Part shown: positions 1 through 6,013 of the stretch, piece by piece
How the letters are laid out: each line of letters starts with the position of its first letter
Numbering within the stretch: position 1 is the first letter of the stretch
Source of the DNA: Gemmatimonadaceae bacterium
GTDB lineage: Bacteria; Latescibacterota; UBA2968; UBA8231
Reading direction: 5' to 3'
Length of the DNA stretch: 10,216 nucleotides
Assembly (NCBI GenBank): GCA_002726335.1
Contig: PBSR01000101.1
Span: 1 to 10,216 of the forward strand
Made by a program: the position numbers and the translations under genes
The notes under the pieces: generated by a model
What the model was told of the DNA's origin: nothing
The model's database searches: none
What the model saw: only the letters and a program-made list of their open reading frames with translations

Positions 1-148
1 CACCCACTCCGTTCGTCCCCAATTGGTCTCAACGTATTGTGACCTATCGCCCGGTCGACGCATAGTGGCGAATCGCACAATCGGCGCGGCGAAACATCTC
101 GGCCGGAACTTTCGGACCGACGGCCCCCGCTTCGGCCGCCTCCACAGG
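1..148. other. Left-edge stretch with no supported gene
   Basis: I see no convincing gene here. Reading frames in this stretch give arginine- and proline-rich products without recognisable motifs. There is one imperfect inverted repeat (TCGGCCG at 99-105 against CGGACCGA at 113-120, with one bulged base) that could be part of a terminator or leader, but it has no T-tract. The stretch is probably the intergenic region between an unseen left neighbour and the phosphoglycerate mutase gene. Confidence 0.4.
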
Positions 149-176
149 TTCAGAACACCGATCCGCGTGCTAGAAT
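149..176 (+). promoter_or_regulatory. Candidate promoter for the apgM-selA-DUF72 operon
   Basis: TAGAAT at 171-176 matches the sigma-70 -10 box at five of six positions. It is preceded by TG at 168-169 with one base between, which makes an extended -10 element. The -35 region is poor (TTCAGA at 149-154, spacer 16). The element lies about 48 nt before the preferred GTG start at 225 and stands out in a very GC-rich background. It is a motif match only; no transcript data are available. Confidence 0.42.
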
Positions 177-224
177 ATCGCTCGTTTGCGACCGCCATTC
201 CACCCCTCGCCAGGACCTCTAACC

Positions 225-1430
225 GTGATCTCGACCTCCGCGCTCAAATCTCTGCATATCGCCAACGAAGGCAAGCTGATCCTGCTCGTTCTGGACGGGC
301 TTGGTGGCCTGCCGCACCCTGACACCGGGCTTACCGAGTTGGAGTCCGCCCGCACGCCCAATCTTGATCTCCTGGCCCGTGAAGGCATCGTCGGCCTCAG
401 CGAGCCGGTCGGTCCCGGCATCACGCCCGGCAGCGGACCCGGTCACCTGGCCCTCTTTGGCTATGACCCGATCGCCGGTAACATCGGGCGCGGCGCCCTG
501 TCCGCCCTGGGCATCGGGCTCGACCTGGCCCCCGAGGATATCGGCGTCCGCCTTAATTTCTGCACCATCGATGGCGACGGTAACGTCGCCGACCGCCGCG
601 CCGGGCGGATTTCCACCGATCTGAACCGCGGGCTCGTTGCCGACCTTTCGGCCATTGAGATCGATGGAGTGGAAATCGAACTCGCCACCGAGAGCCAGCA
701 CCGCGCCGTGCTGGTGCTGCGCGGCGCGGGCCTGCATCCGGCCGTGCGCGAGACCGACCCGCAACTCACCGGGGTGCCGCCGCTGGCCCCCGACGCCCTG
801 GCCCCCGAAGCCGCCGCCACCGAGGCGATCCTGCGGCGGTTCCTGGACGGCGTCCGCGAAGTCATCGGCGATCGCTCGCCGGCCAACTTCGTCCTCATGC
901 GCGGCTACGCCGGCCTGCCGGCGCTGGAATCATTGGAAGAAATCTACGGCGTCAGGTCCGCCTGCGTGGCCGCCTATCCGATGTACAAAGGCTTGGCCAC
1001 CATCGCCGGCATGGCGGTCCTGGACACCGGCGACACCTTCCCCGGCGAGGTCGCCGCCCTGCAGCGCCACTGGGACGACTACGACTTCTTCTTCTTCCAC
1101 TTCAAGGCCACCGACTCGCTTGGCGAGGACGGCAACTTCGATGGCAAGGTGGCCGCCATCGAAGAGGTCGATGCCGCGATCCCCGAAATAGTCCGGCTCG
1201 GACCCGCGGCGCTGGCCGTCACCGGCGACCATTCCACCCCGGCCCGCCTGCGCCAGCACTCGTGGCACCCGGTGCCCTTCCTGTTACATGCCGAGCATGT
1301 CGTCCCCGATGCCGCCACCGTGTTCGGTGAGCGAGCCTGCGGCAGCGGCAGCCTCGGAATCTTTCCGGCCCGCAACACCATGAGCCTGCTCGCCGGATAT
1401 GCCGGCCGGCTCAAGAAATTCGGTGCCTGA
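225..1430 (+). CDS. apgM: 2,3-bisphosphoglycerate-independent phosphoglycerate mutase, archaeal ApgM type
   Basis: The 401-residue product matches the ApgM branch of the alkaline-phosphatase superfamily, which interconverts 3- and 2-phosphoglycerate in cytosolic glycolysis and gluconeogenesis using two divalent metals and a serine nucleophile. Visible signatures are LVLDGLGG (metal-binding Asp24), the TPNLDLLA block, PGSGPGHLALFGYDP with the likely nucleophile Ser70, D297 in TDSLGEDGNFDGK, TGDHSTP (Asp335, His336) and HSWHPVP (His345). I chose GTG at 225 because AGGA at 212-215 lies 9 nt upstream and the product then begins shortly before the first conserved strand; an upstream in-frame TTG at 186 adds 13 proline-rich residues with no family support. 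One oddity is that the usual GHDG motif reads GEDG (Glu301), replacing a histidine expected to bind metal. The gene may therefore belong to a subfamily with a different activity, such as a phosphatase. Its 3' end overlaps the likely selA start by a few bases. Confidence 0.86.
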   Translation: MISTSALKSLHIANEGKLILLVLDGLGGLPHPDTGLTELESARTPNLDLLAREGIVGLSEPVGPGITPGSGPGHLALFGYDPIAGNIGRGALSALGIGLDLAPEDIGVRLNFCTIDGDGNVADRRAGRISTDLNRGLVADLSAIEIDGVEIELATESQHRAVLVLRGAGLHPAVRETDPQLTGVPPLAPDALAPEAAATEAILRRFLDGVREVIGDRSPANFVLMRGYAGLPALESLEEIYGVRSACVAAYPMYKGLATIAGMAVLDTGDTFPGEVAALQRHWDDYDFFFFHFKATDSLGEDGNFDGKVAAIEEVDAAIPEIVRLGPAALAVTGDHSTPARLRQHSWHPVPFLLHAEHVVPDAATVFGERACGSGSLGIFPARNTMSLLAGYAGRLKKFGA

Positions 1431-2808
1431 GCAACCCGACGGCGCCGGAGCGTCGGTAGATCCGCGTCGATCGCTGCCGGCCGTCGATGTCCTGGCCGCC
1501 CGGGTGTGCGAAGTTGCTCCCGAGATTCCAGCGTCGGTCGCCAACAGCCGGGCACGGGCCAAGTTGGACCGCCTCCGCCGCCACCTGGAGCGCGACGGCC
1601 GTCACCCGGGAATCGAGGCGCTGGTCGAGTCTGTGATCCAGAACGCCCGCCTCCTGCTCGCCCCGGCTCCACATCCAGTCATCAACGCCACCGGGGTCAT
1701 AGTCCACACCAACCTCGGGCGCGCCCCGCTCTCCGATCGCGCCATCGCGGCGCTCGCCGGCGCGGCCGGCGCCTACTCCGACCTCGAATACGATGTCGCC
1801 GGCGGGCGGCGCGGTTCGCGCCGGGCCCACGTCGAGGACCTCCTCTGCGAACTTACCGGCGCCGAAGCCGCCCTGGTCGTCAACAACAACGCCGGCGCGG
1901 TCTACCTCTGCCTGGCCGCCCTGGCCGGTGGACGCGAAGTCCCCGTCAGCCGCGGGGAAGCCGTCGAGATCGGCGGCGGCTTCCGCATTCCCGACATCCT
2001 CGGCCAGAGCGGCGCCATCCTCCGTGATGTTGGCACCACCAACCGCACCCGCCTGGCCGACTACGAGTCCGCCATCGGTCCCGAAACCGCCCTGCTGCTC
2101 CGGGTCCACACCAGCAACTTCCTGGTTGTCGGTTTCACCGAAAGCTTACTCCTGGAAGATCTCTGCGCGCTTGGTGACGAGCACGCGGTTCCGGTGATGA
2201 ACGACCTCGGCAGTGGCACCCTGTTGCCGACCGCCGACTACGGACTCGACCCCGAGCCGACCGTGCCGGAAAGTGTCGCCGCCGGCGCTGCGCTCACCAC
2301 CTTCTCCGGCGACAAACTACTTGGCGGCCCGCAGTCCGGCATCATCGTCGGCCGGCGCGACCTGGTGGACGCCGTCGCCGCCTATCCACTCACCCGCGCC
2401 CTGCGCTCCGACAAGCTCTGCCTGGCCGCCCTGCACGCCACGTTGCTGGCCTACGTCGAGGGCGTCGCCGAGGCCGAGATCCCGGTCTGGCGGATGATCG
2501 CCGCACCGATCGCCGACCTCGAACGCCGCGCCGGGGCCTGGGCGTCCGCGCTCGGGGGCGGCTTCACGGCCGAAGTCATCACTGCCGACGCCACCGTCGG
2601 TGGCGGGTCGCTGCCCGGCCAGGTGATCCCCTCGGTGGCGTTGCGCATCGTCTCCCCCGAACACCCTTCCGACGACCTCGCGGCCGCTCTACGCGGAGCC
2701 ACACCACCGATCATCGGCCGGATCGAATCCGACGCTTTCCAGCTATCCCCGCGCACCGTGCTGGAGCGCGAAGACGCCGCCGTGCTCGCCGCCCTGCGGG
2801 GGCTCTGA
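1423..2808 (+). CDS. selA: L-seryl-tRNA(Sec) selenium transferase (selenocysteine synthase)
   Basis: SelA is a PLP enzyme that converts seryl-tRNA(Sec) to selenocysteinyl-tRNA(Sec) using selenophosphate. The 461-residue product has the family's short N-terminal region (PAVDVLAARV), then INATGVIVHTNLGRAPLS, SDLEYDVAGGRRGSRRAHVE, a VVNNNAGAVYLCL segment, EIGGGFRIPDI, GTTNRTRLADY, and FSGDKLLGGPQSGII, whose Lys298 should form the PLP Schiff base (Lys295 in E. coli SelA). The length fits the roughly 460-residue family. I prefer GTG at 1423, which overlaps the apgM stop, because it puts the lysine where expected; ATG at 1399 lies deeper inside apgM and adds eight residues. Neither has a strong ribosome-binding site, so coupling to apgM translation is likely. 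No selB, selC or selD gene and no recognisable selenoprotein are present in the window. Confidence 0.94.
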   Translation: MPEQPDGAGASVDPRRSLPAVDVLAARVCEVAPEIPASVANSRARAKLDRLRRHLERDGRHPGIEALVESVIQNARLLLAPAPHPVINATGVIVHTNLGRAPLSDRAIAALAGAAGAYSDLEYDVAGGRRGSRRAHVEDLLCELTGAEAALVVNNNAGAVYLCLAALAGGREVPVSRGEAVEIGGGFRIPDILGQSGAILRDVGTTNRTRLADYESAIGPETALLLRVHTSNFLVVGFTESLLLEDLCALGDEHAVPVMNDLGSGTLLPTADYGLDPEPTVPESVAAGAALTTFSGDKLLGGPQSGIIVGRRDLVDAVAAYPLTRALRSDKLCLAALHATLLAYVEGVAEAEIPVWRMIAAPIADLERRAGAWASALGGGFTAEVITADATVGGGSLPGQVIPSVALRIVSPEHPSDDLAAALRGATPPIIGRIESDAFQLSPRTVLEREDAAVLAALRGL

Positions 2809-2811
2809 CCC

Positions 2812-3882
2812 ATGTCCGCGCCGGCTTCCCGGGGTCAGCGCATCGGCACCGCCGGCTGGAGCTATGCCGACTGGTACGGGACTTTCTACCCGGCTGCCGC
2901 CAAAACCCGCGGCTTCGACGAATTGGAGTTCTACTGCCAGCACTTCGACACCGTCGAACTCAACAGCAGCTACTACCGCATCCCCTCGCCGTTCCTGATC
3001 GAAAGCTGGATTCGCCGCACGCCCGACGACTTTATCTTCTCGGTCAAGGCGTTCAGCGCCCTGACCCACCACTTCGAGGCCGCCGCCACGCAGACCTTTT
3101 GCGAGTTTGCCGAAGCCGTCGCCCCGCTACAGGAGGCCGGCAAACTCGGCGCCGTGCTGATGCAGTTCCCGCCGCGCTTCGAGCGCGACGAAACCGGCCT
3201 CGCCTGCCTCCGACTGCTCCCCGATCTCCTCGCTGAGCTACCGGTCGTGGTCGAATTCCGCCACGCCAGCTGGGTCGACGGCGCGGCCGGGAGCGAAACC
3301 GTGCAACTACTGCGCGAACTCGGCCTCGGGTTTTGCTGCGTCGACGAGCCGCAACTTAAGGGCAATATGCCACCCTTCACCGCCGCCACCGGGCCGGTGG
3401 GCTACGTCCGCTTCCACGGGCGCAACGCCAACGACTGGTGGCCCGCCATCAACCAGCGTCGCGCGCAGCAACTGCGCCGCGAAATCCGGCGCGATTCGGG
3501 ATTCCATTGCGAGCGTCGCGCCCGTGAAAAGGAACTCGAAGCCCGCCTCGAAGGCCAGAAGGCGCAGCGCTACAACTACCTCTATTCCCAGGCCGAGTTG
3601 ATGCCTTGGAAGGACCGCATCGCGTCCGTCGATCGTGAAGCCGCCACCACCTTTGTCATTACCAACAATCACTTCGTCGGCCAGGCGGTCGCCAACGCCA
3701 AGATGCTGCAAACCCTCTTCGATCAACTGCCCCGTGGCGAAGAGACCGAACACCTGCGACAACTGGTCTTGGTCGCTTCCGCAGCCGAGCAGGGCTCTTC
3801 CTGGGTCCAGGCTGAAGACGACTCATCCGACCACACACCCGCGGATAACGAACATTTTCAACCCCGGCTGACTAATATCTGA
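2812..3882 (+). CDS. DUF72 (YecE-like) family protein, canonical copy
   Basis: The 356-residue product is a clear DUF72 protein, a TIM-barrel family whose biochemical role is not firmly established. Ordered signatures are IGTAGWSYADWYGTFYP (residues 11-27), VELNSSYYRIP (48-58), FSVKAFSALTHH (76-87), LMQFPPRF (116-123), VEFRHASW (147-154), VDEP (177-180), YVRFHGRN (198-205), YNYLYSQAEL (254-263) and TNNHFVGQAVANAKML (284-299). All family hallmarks are intact. Between the RFHGRN motif and YNYLYS lies a charged, Arg/Glu/Gln-rich stretch at about 211-252, longer than I would expect for the family and probably helical. The C-terminal tail (about 325-356) is acidic and low in structure. The ATG lies 3 nt after the selA stop, so the gene is almost certainly co-transcribed and perhaps translationally coupled with selA. 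The molecular function is unknown. Confidence 0.9.
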   Translation: MSAPASRGQRIGTAGWSYADWYGTFYPAAAKTRGFDELEFYCQHFDTVELNSSYYRIPSPFLIESWIRRTPDDFIFSVKAFSALTHHFEAAATQTFCEFAEAVAPLQEAGKLGAVLMQFPPRFERDETGLACLRLLPDLLAELPVVVEFRHASWVDGAAGSETVQLLRELGLGFCCVDEPQLKGNMPPFTAATGPVGYVRFHGRNANDWWPAINQRRAQQLRREIRRDSGFHCERRAREKELEARLEGQKAQRYNYLYSQAELMPWKDRIASVDREAATTFVITNNHFVGQAVANAKMLQTLFDQLPRGEETEHLRQLVLVASAAEQGSSWVQAEDDSSDHTPADNEHFQPRLTNI

Positions 3883-3911
3883 GGCGGCACGTTTCAACCG
3901 GCGATAGGGAA

Positions 3912-4805
3912 GTGGACCAGGTCGACCTCGCGAAACAGATCCTCATCGGCACCAGCGGCTGGCATTGGCTGGGGGGTTTCTCCCCGCCCCGCACCCGCCA
4001 GCCGGACATGCTGTCCTTTTACGCCGAGCAGTTCCCGGTGGTCGAAGTCGCCACCACCTTCCAGGGGATTCCCGGCGAGGACCGGGTCCGCGAGTGGGCC
4101 GAAGCGGTCCCCGACGGGTTCGTCTTTGATGTCCTGGCGTTCGGCGGGCTCACCCTGCACCAGCGCCGCCCCGGCGAGGCCGCCCCGTTGCCCGGGATGC
4201 CCTGGTCGGAAGTCGCCGTCGAGCCCCCGGATGTCATTTTCGAGGAGTTCGTCACCGCCATCGCGCCCCTCAGCGCGGCCGGCAAGTTAGGCCTGCTGAT
4301 GCTGCAATTCCCCCCGTGGTTCAACTGGGGACCGGACAGCTTCAGGTACCTGGAGCGCTGCCGTGCCCGGCTGCCCGGCCTGCCGCTCGGCGTCGAGTTT
4401 CGCCACCTCTCCTGGTTCCTGCCCGACGCGCGCCTCGAAGAGACGCTGGATCACCTGATCGATCTGGAAATCGCCCTCTCAGCTTCCGACTTCCCGCCCG
4501 CCCGCGAGGCCCCGCTGTTGCAATCCCAGGTGAGTCTTTCCGAGGTAGCGCCGGTCCGTCTGCACGGGCGCAAAGAGGGCGAGTGGGACCGGATCGCCGA
4601 CACCGCCGCCACCCTCGCGGAATATCCGTACAGCGAATCCGATCTCGCGGCGCTAGCCAGCCTGGCCCTGAAACTCAGTGGTGAGGCCGATCGCGTCCAC
4701 GTCATCTTCAACGTTCTGCCCTCCGAAAGCGCTGTCGCGGGCGCGCGCACGCTGGGCGAATTGCTGTCTGCCGATCCAAAGGGCGAGTACACGGCCTACG
4801 ATTAA
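3912..4805 (+). CDS. DUF72 family protein, divergent second copy
   Basis: This 297-residue product is a second DUF72 protein, 29 nt after the first. It keeps the scaffold motifs IGTSGW (12-17), LMLQFPPWF (129-137), VEFRHLSW (161-168), RLHGR (216-220) and YPYSESDL (238-245). Several putative active-site segments differ from the canonical copy: VELNSSYYRIP has become VEVATTFQGIP, the VKAFSALTHH block is VLAFGGLTLHQ, and NNHFVGQAVANA is NVLPSESAVAGA. It also carries an extra loop around residues 85-106. The pattern suggests an old duplication followed by loss or change of function, perhaps giving a heteromeric partner of the first copy; this is inference. The GTG start at 3912 is the only plausible start ahead of the first strand, although AGGGA at 3906-3910 is unusually close to it, so translation may depend on coupling. 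The stop is TAA. Confidence 0.82.
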   Translation: MDQVDLAKQILIGTSGWHWLGGFSPPRTRQPDMLSFYAEQFPVVEVATTFQGIPGEDRVREWAEAVPDGFVFDVLAFGGLTLHQRRPGEAAPLPGMPWSEVAVEPPDVIFEEFVTAIAPLSAAGKLGLLMLQFPPWFNWGPDSFRYLERCRARLPGLPLGVEFRHLSWFLPDARLEETLDHLIDLEIALSASDFPPAREAPLLQSQVSLSEVAPVRLHGRKEGEWDRIADTAATLAEYPYSESDLAALASLALKLSGEADRVHVIFNVLPSESAVAGARTLGELLSADPKGEYTAYD

Positions 4806-4819
4806 TCGCGCGATAAGCA

Positions 4820-4847
4820 TTGACTATTCGGGTAGACAGTTAGCAAT
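4820..4847 (+). promoter_or_regulatory. Weak candidate promoter ahead of the HD-GYP frame
   Basis: TTGACT at 4820-4825 matches the -35 consensus at five of six positions. It lies in a short AT-richer patch after the second DUF72 gene. The corresponding -10 is poor (AGCAAT or TAGCAA around 4841-4847, spacer 15-16), so this is only a suggestion that the HD-GYP/NHL pair had its own promoter. I see no obvious hairpin-plus-T terminator for the upstream operon in 4806-4949. Confidence 0.2.
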
Positions 4848-5950
4848 GGGAATGCGCTTGATTCCATGGAGTCGAGTGCGCATCGCCAGTCGAACTTCCG
4901 GGAATCGCTGTCGCGTGAGTCCGCAAAGCGCGTCGACTGTAGAGGGGATATGAGCCGAAGAGACGGATCGGTCTACCTGCCGCTGTCCCTGGCCGACGGT
5001 CAGGGAAGTCCGGTGGCGGAATCGACCCTCTTCCTCAAATCCCGCGACAGCCACGTCGTCTTCCGGGAAGCCGGATCGTGGGTTGATCGCTAGGCCATAA
5101 CCCAACTCAAATCGAGCGGGATCGACACGCTGTTCGTGCTCTTCACCGATGGCGACTCGATCGACCACTACGTCAGCCAGCATCTCACCCAGGCTCTCCA
5201 CGACCCGAATGTTGAGCCCATCTAATAGGCCCGCCTGCTCACGGCGTCATCGATGGTGATCGCCCGGGAGATCATGGATCACCCCAACGTCATCGAGATC
5301 AGCCGCGCCCGTCCCATCATCGACGCCACCGCCGGGCAGGCCCTGTCCTCGCCCGACACTCTTCTCGAATTGATCCGCTCCAGCGGAGCCGACGACTCCC
5401 TGCAGACCAACATGGTCAACTCCGGAATCTGCGTCCTGGCGCTGTGTGGCCCGCTCGGCATCACCGACCCCAACGAGATGGAGGTCATGGCCCTCGCCGG
5501 GTTCCTGCACGACATCGGCAAGACCCAGATTCCCCGCGACGTCCTCTACAAGCAGGGGCCGTTTTCCAAGTCCGAGTGGACCCTCATGCGCCAGCACGTC
5601 CTGCTGGGCCACAATCTCTTGCGCCAGATTCGCAACCTGACGGACCCGGTCCTGCAGGCCACTCGCAGCCACCACGAACGCATGGATGGCCAGGGCTATC
5701 CCGACGGCCTCGGCGGGCAGGACACCCCCTTCATCGCCCGGGTCATCGCGGTCGTTGACGTGCTGAACGCGTTGACCGTCTAGGCCCCTTACCGCCGCCG
5801 CCTATCCGTCTACGAAGACATCATGCCGATGCGCGATCGTATGGAGGGGCAGTTCGACCTGGAGATCCTGCGCGCCCTGATCCACGCCCTTGGTCCCCGC
5901 GACGAGGCTACCCCCGGGGGCACCCGCTTCCGGGGCCGACCCCGGTGGGA

Positions 5951-5956
5951 TACAAT
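5951..5956 (+). promoter_or_regulatory. Candidate -10 box for the NHL protein gene
   Basis: TACAAT at 5951-5956 matches the -10 consensus at five of six positions and lies 57 nt before the TTG start at 6014, inside the 3' end of the broken HD-GYP frame. The spacing to the start is similar to that of the candidate ahead of apgM. The -35 region (TTCCGG at 5928-5933) is weak. If real, it would let the NHL gene be expressed despite polarity from the nonsense codons upstream. Confidence 0.33.
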
Positions 5957-5998
5957 CGGCGGCTGGCTCAAACTAGCCGCCCGGTACGCCCGGAAGGC

Positions 5999-6004
5999 AA
6001 GGAG
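5999..6004 (+). promoter_or_regulatory. Ribosome-binding site fixing the TTG start of the NHL gene
   Basis: AAGGAG lies 9 nt upstream of TTG at 6014-6016. This start gives a protein beginning directly with a basic-then-hydrophobic signal peptide. An upstream in-frame ATG at 5945 would place 23 residues of unrelated sequence ahead of it. Confidence 0.75.
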
Positions 6005-6013
6005 ACGCCCATC

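Noticed and set aside
23..322. Open frame of 99 codons at the left edge
   Set aside because: It is Arg/Pro-rich, has no ribosome-binding site or motifs, and runs into the phosphoglycerate mutase gene in another frame.
4806..4949. tRNA(Sec) or other small RNA in the gap before the HD-GYP frame
   Set aside because: I could not fold a cloverleaf or find a GG-TTC-A T-loop pattern with matching stems. Only a short TCGCGCGA palindrome and a -35-like hexamer are visible.
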